Counted from the stretch's first letter, positions 21,159 through 29,725 are shown. The stretch is 29,812 bases of DNA from JASEFH01 sp034679905 (GCA_034679905.1 JAXDAH010000006.1:1-29812); one strand, 5' to 3'. Notes: generated by a model from the sequence alone, not told the origin. Numbers and translations: made by a program.

Positions 21159-22125
21159 TGCCCTTCCTCGAGATGCCCTGTACCAGTAACCCCTCTGCGG
21201 CGTTCTGTTCTGGAATGATCCCTGTTTGGCGGAACTCCCGCCTGCTGCACGGATTCATCAAGGGGATGGGCGGCGCGGAGGGGGGATGCTGTCATACCAT
21301 AGTTAAAGCATATGCATTAAAAGATTTTCCTTTCGCTCTACCCTGCGAAAATCCGATCTCTGCATATCCTGCGTTTCGATATTCGAGGTATCAGTTCGGA
21401 ACGCTGTGCACACGGTAGAAATGCCCTCCGGCGAATTTTTTCGTCTATCTCATCAATGCGACGATCTTCGATTCTCCCCTCCCCGCAGCCCGTCCCGGGC
21501 CGCCCCGTCCCCTCGGTGCGGGGAGTGGGTGCGGTAGGGCTGCAGGGGACCATGAATCCCGAAACCTCTCTATCGCACGAGAATGCGGGAGAGGTCTCGC
21601 CCCTCCCCCGAGAATTCCAGAGAGCCGTCAACCCCGAGGTGGATTTCGACAGAGCCAGAATACGCCCCTTTTTATCCAGAAACAGGGATTTCGCATGTAG
21701 ATGTGTATACGGTGCAGAGCATGCGCCGTAGCTTCAGCGGCGTTCGGCGCCGCGGCCGGCGACGGTGCATCCGTGCCGAAGAGGAGAAGGGGTCCTGACC
21801 CCGTGAGTGCGGAACAGGAGGACCGTTCAGGGGATCGCCGCGGGCCGGTTCCCACGAATGCGCGGAACCCGCCCTCCGCCCCGCGCCTCCGTACGGATAC
21901 GCTGCCTGCGAGCACGCACCGGGACCCTGAGGTGCCGCCGGGATCCCCATACACGCAGTCGAAAGCTATTAATGCAATGCTAATAGCTTAAATTCATTAG
22001 AAATTATGCGGTTAAACAGCGATCCACCAATATCTTTCTCCATAATGACACCCCCTATAACGCCGCCGAAGCCGGAATAGGCCGGTCTCCGTATACGGCG
22101 TCGTACCGCGTGAAGGAGTAGGGAA
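21159..22125. other. 967-base gene-free divergent region
   Basis: Between a minus-strand and a plus-strand glycosyltransferase. No reading frame has family resemblance or a good start; the open frames are Arg/Pro/Ser-rich. Two AT-rich islands stand out: 21295-21330 (with GCATATGC and minus-strand CTTTTAATG, likely the promoter of the gene ending at 19965) and 21962-22015 (with the 9-bp dyad, likely the promoter of the gene at 22126). Oligo-T runs occur at 21436-21441 and 21668-21672 on the plus strand. The middle part, 21450-21960, is GC-rich with nothing recognisable. Confidence 0.5.
21963..21989. promoter_or_regulatory. Operator-like 9-bp dyad
   Basis: AAGCTATTA (21963-21971) and TAATAGCTT (21981-21989) are perfect inverted repeats separated by nine bases (ATGCAATGC), about 18 bases centre to centre. 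The spacing and AT-richness suit a dimeric helix-turn-helix regulator, and it sits in the AT-rich island upstream of the operon starting at 22126. The regulator is unknown. Confidence 0.5.
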
Positions 22126-23232
22126 ATGAGACTGCTCATCTGTGCGTCCGAATACTATCCGCATGGAGCCGGTATTGCCAACGTCGCATACAATATCGTC
22201 AAGCACCTCGTGGAACGCGGGCATGACTGCACCGTCTGCTCGCCGCGGGGACCGGACATCCGGTTAGGCGATCCCCGCCTCATCGAAAAGAGCGGTATAC
22301 TGGGACTCCTGGATTTCTGGCGGGATGTGGCGGGATACATCCGGCATGCCGACTACGACGCGCTCTGGTCCCACCAATCCCTATTTCCAACGGGCGCTCG
22401 CATCCGCAGTGCCGTTTTGACATATCACTCGACCTGGCATGGCGAATACGTCCACGGCGTAGGTTCGGTTCGCCTGAACTGGTACAAACAGATCGCTTCC
22501 CGCATCGAGAGGAGATGTTACCGGGCACGAGCCGCAGATGCAGTCTTCACGGGGGTGAGTCTTGAGGTCTGCCGCGAGCTGGAGCAGATCGGGGTGCCCC
22601 GGCGTTGCATACAGTATGTTCCAAACGGCGTGGATACGCAGGCCTTCAGACCCGCTGGCGATCGCCAGCACCTGCGGGATTCCTTTGGCCTGCCGCGAGA
22701 GGACCGCATTCTACTGAGCCTGGGCAGACTGACCGACGCCAAGAACCACCGCAGCATGATCGAGATCTTCTCCCGACTCGAGAGAGACCTGGACCGGGTC
22801 ACCCTTGCCATCGCCGGTTCGGGAGAGCTCCTGGATACGCTGAGGCGGTATGCAGCCCAGCTGGGTGTGCGGAACGTACTCTTCCTGGGCCACGTGGAGC
22901 ATTCGAGAGCCCCGGCTCTGTATGCATGCTCCGACTTCTACATCTCCACGTCCAAGTACGAAGGCCAACCCCTGACGCTGCTGGAGGCGATGTCTTCCGG
23001 TCTGCCGTGCATCGTCTCCGATATACCCACGTTCGGCATCGTGAAGGCGGCGGATTGCGGGGTCGTCGTAGATCTCAACGACACGAGCGTTCAGGATACG
23101 CTTCTCGACTATATCGGCGGCAATTCCCACCGAACCCACGGGTGCAACGCGAGGAAGTACGCCGTGCAGCACCTGGACTGGAGCAGGGTGGCCGACAGGT
23201 ACGTCGATCTTTTCAGGAAGGTGAACGCTTGA
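22126..23232 (+). CDS. Family 4 glycosyltransferase, first gene of the GT operon
   Basis: This 368-residue GT-B enzyme starts MRLLICASEYYPHGAGIANV with the expected glycine loop. The donor domain carries LSLGRLTDAKNHRSMIE (198-213, Lys206) and KYEGQPLTLLEAMSSGLP (277-294) with the E-x7-E pair Glu279 and Glu287 intact. AAGGAG lies a few bases before the ATG at 22126. The end overlaps the next glycosyltransferase: its TGA (23230-23232) lies within TTGA, where the TTG starts the next gene. It leads an operon of two glycosyltransferases and a DUF2206 membrane protein. Donor and acceptor are not readable. Confidence 0.92.
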   Translation: MRLLICASEYYPHGAGIANVAYNIVKHLVERGHDCTVCSPRGPDIRLGDPRLIEKSGILGLLDFWRDVAGYIRHADYDALWSHQSLFPTGARIRSAVLTYHSTWHGEYVHGVGSVRLNWYKQIASRIERRCYRARAADAVFTGVSLEVCRELEQIGVPRRCIQYVPNGVDTQAFRPAGDRQHLRDSFGLPREDRILLSLGRLTDAKNHRSMIEIFSRLERDLDRVTLAIAGSGELLDTLRRYAAQLGVRNVLFLGHVEHSRAPALYACSDFYISTSKYEGQPLTLLEAMSSGLPCIVSDIPTFGIVKAADCGVVVDLNDTSVQDTLLDYIGGNSHRTHGCNARKYAVQHLDWSRVADRYVDLFRKVNA

Positions 23233-24338
23233 ACGTCGTGCACGTTCTCGACAACACGTCGGGAGGTCTGGTTCACTATACGGCACAACTGGTGAACGCG
23301 CTTTCAGAATTGTGCGATATATGCCTCATCTGCCAGAAAGGCATGGACAGGACCCACTTCCATGACGACATCCGGATCGTCGAGATGAACCTCGGGGCCA
23401 CCAAAGAGCAGTTCGTCGCCGACACCCTGGTCTTTCCGAGATTCTTGAACTTCGTCGGAAAAATTAACGAAGAAGAGCCCGATATCGTGCATATCCAGGA
23501 GCACCCGCCCTGGGTGGGAATGACGGTTCCTCTTCTGGCCCGCAGGTATCCCATCGTGATCACCGTCCATGACGTGAATCCGCATCTCGGCGAGAGACAG
23601 TGGGCTCAGCAACTCGGCAGATGGCTCTATTACCGGTACGCGGACGCGATCTTCGTTCATGGCGAGTGGGCGAGACGGCAACTGCTACACAAGAGCAAGC
23701 CCCCGCTGGACGGCCGGGTGTTCTCGATCCCCATGGGCTCCTTTGGCCTCTTCCAGGATGTTTCCAGAGGGCATGCTGCGGAAGAGCCCGATACCGTGCT
23801 GTTCTTCGGGCGGATCGAGGCCTACAAGGGGCTCGAGTATCTTATCGACGCAATCGCCGAGGTGTCGAGGCGCATCCCCACGGTGAAGCTGATAATCGCC
23901 GGCGGGGGGGACCTCGGTCCCTACCGCGATAAACTGACTGACACAGACCATTTCGAGGTTCATAACCATTTCATTCCGGATGCGGAGGTGGCAGGGTTCT
24001 TCCAGCGGGCAACGATCGTCGTTCTCCCCTATGTCGAGTGCACGCAGACGGGAGTGATTCCAGTCGCCTATGCGTTCAGAAAACCCGTGGTCGCCACGGA
24101 GGTGGGCAGCGTTCCGGAGCTGGTGGACATCGGGAGAACAGGCCTGATGGTACCGCCGAGAGATGCGGGAGCGCTGGCGAGAGCGATAGAGCACCTCCTC
24201 GGACGGGAGGATCTGCGGACCACGATGGGAGAAGCGGGTCATGCCAAGTTGAATGGCGAGATGTCGTGGGAGCACATCGCGCGAAAAACCATGCAGGTGT
24301 ACAGAAGAACCATCGAGGCAAAAGATGCAGATCACTAA
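23229..24338 (+). CDS. Family 4 glycosyltransferase, paralogue B (TTG start)
   Basis: This 369-residue protein is a close paralogue of the one at 18532. Shared blocks are VVHVLDNxSGGLxHYTxQLVNALS, PDIVHIQEHP, VHDVxPHLGER, VFFGRIExYKG-like VLFFGRIEAYKGLEYL and LPYVECTQTGVIPVAYAFRKPVV. Like paralogue A it lacks the second Glu of the usual E-x7-E. The frame is open far upstream through the preceding gene, but TTG at 23229 is the start: it matches the paralogue's first residue, has AGGAAGGTGA at 23215-23224, and overlaps the previous stop as TTGA. The 3' end overlaps the next gene by 14 bases. Its neighbours suggest that it adds a sugar to a lipid- or membrane-linked glycan. Confidence 0.9.
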   Translation: MNVVHVLDNTSGGLVHYTAQLVNALSELCDICLICQKGMDRTHFHDDIRIVEMNLGATKEQFVADTLVFPRFLNFVGKINEEEPDIVHIQEHPPWVGMTVPLLARRYPIVITVHDVNPHLGERQWAQQLGRWLYYRYADAIFVHGEWARRQLLHKSKPPLDGRVFSIPMGSFGLFQDVSRGHAAEEPDTVLFFGRIEAYKGLEYLIDAIAEVSRRIPTVKLIIAGGGDLGPYRDKLTDTDHFEVHNHFIPDAEVAGFFQRATIVVLPYVECTQTGVIPVAYAFRKPVVATEVGSVPELVDIGRTGLMVPPRDAGALARAIEHLLGREDLRTTMGEAGHAKLNGEMSWEHIARKTMQVYRRTIEAKDADH

Positions 24339-26634
24339 TCCCCTTCGGATGGACCAGTGGAAGATAGAGCGTCTCCTGGCGGCGATCCTGCTGCTACAGT
24401 GCAGCTTCCTGGGCCTGTATATGATGGATGGGATGGGCATCCGCGTGCCACTCCTTCGACCCCTGGTAGGCGTTCTCTATCTCGCCTTCGTGCCCGGCAT
24501 CCTCGCACTGAGAATCTTTCGCATACGCACGACGGACGCCGTGCATACACTCCTGCTCAGTGCGGGCTTGAGCCTCGCGTTGACATTCCTCATCGGCATT
24601 CTGATCAACGCGATCTATCCTGTCCTGGGCGTGGACCGCCCGTTCACCGAATCGATCCTGGTCTATACGATGGGAGGGATGGTCGTACTGCTCGCTGTGC
24701 TCGCCTACGTGCGGGATAGAGATTATGCATCCAGGACGACCGTAGACCTGGGCTCGATTCTGACGATACCAAACGTGCTCCTCTGCATGCTGCCTGCATG
24801 TGCGGTCCTGGGCACGCTTCTCGTGAACTACTACCAGCTCAACAGCCTCCTGATGGTTCTCATCCTCCTGATTGCCGCTGCCGTAGTTGTCGTCGGCACG
24901 GGAGGGCGTATACCCAGAGAATCGTATCCGCTGGCGATCTTCGCCATCTCGCTCGCCCTGCTCTTTCACACCTCCCTGATAACGCCATATCTATGGGGGT
25001 GGGATATCGTCGACGAGAACTACTATGCGAACCTGGTGATAGAGGGCGGGTTCTGGGACTCTACACAGTGGGCGAATGTCAATGCATGCTTGAGTATCGT
25101 GATCTTCGCTCCATTCTACAGCATCATTCCCGCCATACCGCTGACGTGGGTCTTCAAGGTGGTATACCCTGGCTTCTACGCTCTGACGGCAGTTGCGCTG
25201 TATGAAGTCTTCAAGAGCCAGATGGACGAAAAATTTGCGTTCTTGTCCAGTTTTCTATTCGTGGGCTTCTTCGAGTTCTACCTGGCGATGTTCTTCCTCA
25301 CCCGCCAGCAGCTTGCAGAGCTCTTCTTTGCCCTTATTCTTCTCGTCATGGTTCAATACCGCCAATCCACAGGGGGGAGGACGGCTCTGCTGATTCTGTT
25401 CGGATTCTCGCTCATCACATCCCACTACGGGCTGGCGTTCATATTCCTGCTCATCCTGATCGCGGCATGGATCGTCTATACCTGTGCAAATACTCGAATC
25501 GCAGCGTACAGCGCCGCACTGCTCTCGCGGATGAGAGGGTTGAGGCGGGATCCCCCGCCCGTGCAGGCTGATGATCGGGGCGTCGTCTTGAACCTCTCCT
25601 TTATCAGCCTGTATACGCTCTTCACCCTCCTGTGGTATACGCTCGTATCGGGTTCGTCGGTCGCGTTCTCCATAACGACCATCGCACTGCAGATCGTGCA
25701 GAACCTGGCCGCAGAGTTTCTTAACCCGACCTCGGCACAGGGTCTCCTGATCATCGTCAGCGAGACGGCCTCTCCGATCCACGATATCGGGAAGGGGATG
25801 ATCCTGGCGGTGAATGTCCTCATCGGAATCGGCATTCTCTGCGCCCTGCTGCTCGATGTCGATGACGTGCGGCTGAGAAGGGAATTCAATGCCTTTGCCA
25901 TCGCTTTCTTTATCCTCAATGTCCTGGGCGTTGCGGTGCCGTATTTTGCCAGCAATATCGGCATCGAGAGATTCTATCATATCACCCTCATGGTACTGGC
26001 ACCGTTTTTCGTTATCGGGGGTGCAACGCTCGTTTCGATCATTCAGAACGCGTGCGGAACGCGACGGCTCAAGAGAACACGGAACAGGATACTATCCGCG
26101 GACCGGCAGCGGACCGCCCGATGCTTCGACAGGGCGTACGAATATTCGACACTATTGCTCGGCGTCTTCCTGGCAGTTTTCCTGTTATTCAATTCGGGTT
26201 TTGTCTATGAAGCCCTCCAGGATAATCCGAATTCTATTGCACTCAGCAATCTCGCTGACTACCCCAAATACAACGACAGAGAGTATACCGCCGCGGGATT
26301 CCTGCGGGCTAACGCGGTGCTGGATTCGAACAATCGGGTGATGACGGACGACTTCCGCGGACTTCTTCTGCGCCTGTTCGGAGTGAGCTGGGATGCTTTT
26401 TATGCGTTTCCCGTACTGGAACCTGTCGATCTGGGAGGGGAGTACTACGTGCAGGAGCCGATCGATACGGAAGGCGATTATATCTTCATCGGAACCTACA
26501 ATATTCAGTACGAGAAGGTTTCGGTCACGGTATACCACAAAGCGTATCGAAACCTCGTCTCGTTCGGTTCATCCGGGTTCCTGCGGGATCGTTCCAAGAT
26601 CTACGACAATGGAGGGGCGCAGACCTTCCTCTAG
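24325..26634 (+). CDS. DUF2206-type polytopic membrane protein
   Basis: This 769-residue protein has about 15-16 hydrophobic segments in the first 640 residues and a soluble C-terminal part of about 130. The segment PLLRPLVGVLYLAFVPGILALRIF and the loop WGWDIVDENYYANLVIEGGFWDS resemble archaeal DUF2206 proteins (PF09971), which occur in surface-polysaccharide loci. Many tandem TM segments with an acidic first extracellular loop recall GT-C enzymes that use lipid-linked sugars, but no known GT-C motif is certain. The ATG at 24325 (GAGG seven bases upstream) overlaps the end of paralogue B by 14 bases; a more upstream ATG lies within that gene. It could be a glycan polymerase, transferase or transporter. 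Confidence 0.8.
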   Translation: MQITNPLRMDQWKIERLLAAILLLQCSFLGLYMMDGMGIRVPLLRPLVGVLYLAFVPGILALRIFRIRTTDAVHTLLLSAGLSLALTFLIGILINAIYPVLGVDRPFTESILVYTMGGMVVLLAVLAYVRDRDYASRTTVDLGSILTIPNVLLCMLPACAVLGTLLVNYYQLNSLLMVLILLIAAAVVVVGTGGRIPRESYPLAIFAISLALLFHTSLITPYLWGWDIVDENYYANLVIEGGFWDSTQWANVNACLSIVIFAPFYSIIPAIPLTWVFKVVYPGFYALTAVALYEVFKSQMDEKFAFLSSFLFVGFFEFYLAMFFLTRQQLAELFFALILLVMVQYRQSTGGRTALLILFGFSLITSHYGLAFIFLLILIAAWIVYTCANTRIAAYSAALLSRMRGLRRDPPPVQADDRGVVLNLSFISLYTLFTLLWYTLVSGSSVAFSITTIALQIVQNLAAEFLNPTSAQGLLIIVSETASPIHDIGKGMILAVNVLIGIGILCALLLDVDDVRLRREFNAFAIAFFILNVLGVAVPYFASNIGIERFYHITLMVLAPFFVIGGATLVSIIQNACGTRRLKRTRNRILSADRQRTARCFDRAYEYSTLLLGVFLAVFLLFNSGFVYEALQDNPNSIALSNLADYPKYNDREYTAAGFLRANAVLDSNNRVMTDDFRGLLLRLFGVSWDAFYAFPVLEPVDLGGEYYVQEPIDTEGDYIFIGTYNIQYEKVSVTVYHKAYRNLVSFGSSGFLRDRSKIYDNGGAQTFL

Positions 26635-26827
26635 GGATGGGCGGCGGCGCGATCTCCTCGTCCGGGAGATCGGCTGCAAAGACTGATACGTTGTGTCTCG
26701 TCTGGGGGAAGGCCGCCACGCTCAGGAGTATCGTCTCCCTCCTTCGGCGGGTACGATGCCGGGGGGATCTCCCCGCAGGACAACGGTCGCGCTCGGTCGT
26801 CTCGTGGAGAATTCCGATCCCATGCGG
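26635..26827. other. Short gap between convergent genes
   Basis: The 193 bases separate the stop of the DUF2206 gene from the stop of the minus-strand acetyltransferase. No gene, strong hairpin or T-run is apparent. Confidence 0.5.
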
Positions 26828-27463
26828 TCAGTCTCGAGCGTTCCATTCGGCAAGAGCTTCCTCCTTTAAAAGATCCAGGAACGGTTCTTTGACCGGACCT
26901 GCGACAACCGCAGGGGCTCCAACGGCCGTTGAGTTCGCGCCTATATCGCGAACCACAACGGAATTCGCCCCGACGATACTGTTGCTGCCAATGGACACCG
27001 GTCCAAGCACTTTCGACCCGGCGCCCAGCATCACGTTGTCGCCGATCACCGGATCGGATCGCCCGTTCACCGCCTTTCCGAGTGCGGACCCGACGGTAAC
27101 CCCCTGATACACAGTCACGTTCCTCCCCAGGACGGCGTTGCGCCCGATGACGATGCACTGGGGATGCGGTATGAAGAGGCCGGGGCCGATGACTGCCCGC
27201 GGGCTGATCTCGATCGGGATGAAGAAGAGCTCGATAAAGAGGACCAATCCCCCCACGATACGAATCCGTCGGGTCAGGATCCCGTGGTGCAGCCTGTAGA
27301 AGAACACTGCACGAAAACCCTTGGATACTACGAGATATTTCAGCACTGCATATGCCAGCACGAGAGTGCTGGATCGAAGAGCATCCTCCCGCGTGCCGAA
27401 GTAATAATAGCGATTTACATCCCAAAAAATCGATTCTAAAAGAGGATATTTCACCTTTTCCAT
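26828..27463 (-). CDS. Hexapeptide-repeat O-acetyltransferase (serine acetyltransferase-like)
   Basis: This 211-residue protein has an N-terminal alpha-helical part (VLAYAVLKYLVVSKGFRAVFFYRLHHGILTRR split around residues 30-60), a hydrophobic stretch (GGLVLFIELFFIPIEI) and a left-handed beta-helix with IGPGLFIPHPQCIVIG, NVTVYQGVTVGSALG, IGDNVMLGAGSKVLGPVSIG and a VGAPAVVAGPVKE end. It resembles CysE and the colanic-acid transferases; in this locus it more likely acetylates a sugar. Two ATGs are possible (27508 and 27463). The ATG at 27463 is preferred because CTTATATGA (27494-27486, minus) is a TATA-like box centred 27 bases upstream, implying a leaderless mRNA. It is convergent with the DUF2206 gene. 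Confidence 0.85.
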   Translation of the reverse strand: MEKVKYPLLESIFWDVNRYYYFGTREDALRSSTLVLAYAVLKYLVVSKGFRAVFFYRLHHGILTRRIRIVGGLVLFIELFFIPIEISPRAVIGPGLFIPHPQCIVIGRNAVLGRNVTVYQGVTVGSALGKAVNGRSDPVIGDNVMLGAGSKVLGPVSIGSNSIVGANSVVVRDIGANSTAVGAPAVVAGPVKEPFLDLLKEEALAEWNARD

Positions 27464-27485
27464 GCTTCGATATTCTTTCTGTGTA

Positions 27486-27494
27486 TCATATAAG
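27486..27494 (-). promoter_or_regulatory. TATA-like box for a leaderless acetyltransferase mRNA
   Basis: CTTATATGA on the minus strand is centred at about 27490. Archaeal transcription starts about 25 bases beyond, which falls on the ATG at 27463. No Shine-Dalgarno is visible before that ATG, in keeping with a leaderless transcript. Confidence 0.5.
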
Positions 27495-27744
27495 AATTCC
27501 GATACCATCGCTTTTCCCGGCGATCGAAACCGTTCCCGATGCAGGCACCACTGCAGCACCGGCGCCGTTGCCCTGCCTGCCCCGCACGATCCCCACGGGG
27601 GTCTCGTATCACGCACTCGAAACCGCTGCCCGGACGTGCCATCGGGATGCTGACCGGCAGCTCCCCCGATGCGCGGATTCCGGATCGGTCGGGTTCGTCG
27701 TCCGCTCGTATAGAATCGGTCGTCGCACCCGGCATCTCCGTTCT

Positions 27745-27776
27745 TGCGTGCCGTCCCGTGAAGGGAACGGCACGCA
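27745..27776. repeat. Strong 13-bp hairpin with one bulge
   Basis: TGCGTGCCGT (27745-27754) pairs exactly with ACGGCACGCA (27767-27776). Inside, CCC pairs with GGG around a GTGAA loop, leaving one bulged A. It is the strongest inverted repeat in the second half of the window, in non-coding DNA about 140 bases before the beta-helix gene. There is no T-run on either side, so it is more likely an RNA structure or protein-binding site than a terminator. Confidence 0.6.
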
Positions 27777-27916
27777 GCCCAATCCAGGATACCGCCAGGC
27801 TACCGAATTCCCCCGGGTGGCCTGAAAGCTGGGGGCGTGCCCGAGAAACGATACACCGGTTCGCCGTACACCCCGGATAGAACGCAAATCATTTCCGTCC
27901 GCAAATCACATCATGT

Positions 27917-29725
27917 ATGCAGCGAATGCCCGAGGGATGTGATCCTATTCGAAGTTCCGTTATCAGGCTTTTATTCTTTGGATTTCTCCTTCTGCTCGTA
28001 TCCGTTCCCGCTGCTGCATCGGCCGATGAAGGAGGCCCGGAAGTGGTGATTGTCGCAGCATCCGATAGCAGTTCGCATTCCAAGGTCGTTGCCGACCTGA
28101 TCTGCGATGGAGTGTCGGATCAACAGGATATCGAGAAGGCTCTGGAGATGGTGCGTCCCGGGGGTACCGTGCAGCTGACCGAGGGCACGTTCTGGTGTGA
28201 CGGGGATGGGATCGACTCCATGCCGGATATCGAGATTCGAGGAGAGGGATCGGGAAAGACATTCCTGCACTTCGAGCCGGGCTGGACCGGGGTGATCATC
28301 CAGGACGACGGGGTAATCCTGCGCGACCTGACGGTCACGGGAGGAGGAGGGGTCTGGATAGAGAGTTCGCATGTCCGGGTCTACAACGTGACAGTGAACA
28401 GCCGCGAACTTCTCATGAGCGGCGCATTCAATATCTGGGCTGAAAACCGGACCATTCGCGACATCGAACTGAACGGGTGCACGGCACGGAACGTGCCGGG
28501 CTTCGGGTTCTGGACGAACGGGCGCGGATCTCTCCAGAAAGTGCAGGATATCCGATATTTCGCATGCCAGGCGATCCAGTGCGGCTGGATGGGCGGGCAG
28601 GATACGGACAAGAACCGCTGGGCGGCGGGGTTCATGCTGCAGGAGAAGAATGCGGCCGAGAACGTCCTGGTGAAGGGCTGCTACGCCGAAGGGAACTGGC
28701 AGGCCGGGTTCCACCAGGAGCCCGACGCCCCCACCACCAACTTCGTGATCGAGGACTGCGTCGCCGTCAACAACGGCGTCAAGGCCCGGTACGTCCGGGA
28801 CCCGGATGTCCTGGATGGTTCGGATGACATGGTCTTTGGGGCCGGCTACTTCGTCTGTACGAATGCGACGGTCCGCAACTGCACCGCATCCGGAAACTAC
28901 CGGGGATTCCAGCTGTGGTGGGGGCAGGGGTGCGACGTGATCAACTGCACCTCAAGGGACTCCGTCCGGGAAGATTACTACCTTGTCCACGGCAGCGGCC
29001 GTGTTCAGGGGAATGTATTCCGGGACTGCAGGAGCGAAGGCGCCGGATCGCATGCGCTGAACCTGAAGGCCGGGACGATGAATACCCTTTTTTACAACTT
29101 CTCAGCCCTCAATCCCCGTGGAGATGGAGGGAGCTCCATTCTCATCGGAGACGGGGCGAACCAGCCGAACCCGTTGCTGCCTGCGGATAGCTGTTTCTTC
29201 CATCTGAACGTGCAGGGAGGACAGTCGGAGAAGGCGATTCATGTGGAAAGGGGTAAAAATCTCACCTTCGCAGGCAGGATTGCCACCTCTCAGCCCTACT
29301 CGATCTGGATCGGCGGCACGGATACAGCGGCGATAAGCGTGAAGAACATGGCGATCAGCATGAGGAGCCGGTCCGCCGATTCTGCAGGGATAGTGATCGC
29401 ACCGGAGGTCCGGGCCGCAGGCAGCATTGACGTCACGAACTCATCGATTGCGGAGTGGAGTCTGTGCTCCTACCTCGACTATGGCATTCAGAATGAGGCG
29501 AAAGAGAGGGTAAAGGTTCATAATGTCTTTGTATTCGATGCCAATACTCCGTATCTCAACTGCAACCAGACGCGTACCGAAAGCCTCCAATCCCTTCCAA
29601 CCTGGTTCATGGTACAACTGGTGAATACGATCTCCGGCATCCAGAGCTTCATTGCCGTTCCGTTCCCCTGCGCTGCATGCGACCCCTCCCTGCATCAGCA
29701 AGATTTCGATCCTTACGCTGCCTGA
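27917..29725 (+). CDS. Secreted right-handed beta-helix protein
   Basis: This 602-residue protein starts with a signal peptide: Arg before a long hydrophobic core (IRLLFFGFLLLLVSVPAAASA, residues 16-36 in two halves), with a likely cleavage after ASA. The mature part consists of parallel beta-helix turns (repeated VxNCTASGN, IEDCVAVNN, VKGCYAEGN), resembling pectate-lyase-fold and NosD-like proteins, from about residue 75 to 560. It begins with DLICDGVSDQQDIEKAL and TVQLTEGTFWCDGDGI, typical of the first turns of such proteins. The exported protein has nine N-x-S/T sequons. No C-terminal anchor or sorting motif is seen. Either ATG at 27917 or 27926 may be the start. Activity is unknown: a carbohydrate-binding or cleaving role is plausible from the locus. 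Confidence 0.85.
   Translation: MQRMPEGCDPIRSSVIRLLFFGFLLLLVSVPAAASADEGGPEVVIVAASDSSSHSKVVADLICDGVSDQQDIEKALEMVRPGGTVQLTEGTFWCDGDGIDSMPDIEIRGEGSGKTFLHFEPGWTGVIIQDDGVILRDLTVTGGGGVWIESSHVRVYNVTVNSRELLMSGAFNIWAENRTIRDIELNGCTARNVPGFGFWTNGRGSLQKVQDIRYFACQAIQCGWMGGQDTDKNRWAAGFMLQEKNAAENVLVKGCYAEGNWQAGFHQEPDAPTTNFVIEDCVAVNNGVKARYVRDPDVLDGSDDMVFGAGYFVCTNATVRNCTASGNYRGFQLWWGQGCDVINCTSRDSVREDYYLVHGSGRVQGNVFRDCRSEGAGSHALNLKAGTMNTLFYNFSALNPRGDGGSSILIGDGANQPNPLLPADSCFFHLNVQGGQSEKAIHVERGKNLTFAGRIATSQPYSIWIGGTDTAAISVKNMAISMRSRSADSAGIVIAPEVRAAGSIDVTNSSIAEWSLCSYLDYGIQNEAKERVKVHNVFVFDANTPYLNCNQTRTESLQSLPTWFMVQLVNTISGIQSFIAVPFPCAACDPSLHQQDFDPYAA

Larger units (their letters stand above)
27464..27916. other. Divergent gap of about 450 bases with a strong hairpin
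   Basis: No gene is supported. The region holds the acetyltransferase promoter at its left end and a strong hairpin at 27745-27776. Open frames on both strands are arginine/proline-rich and overlap one another. The promoter of the beta-helix gene is not obvious; nothing in the last 60 bases is a clear TATA box. Confidence 0.45.

Noticed and set aside
22605..24338. 577-codon version of paralogue B starting inside the previous gene
   Set aside because: The first 208 codons are an out-of-frame reading of the preceding glycosyltransferase; paralogue comparison and the ribosome-binding site support TTG at 23229.
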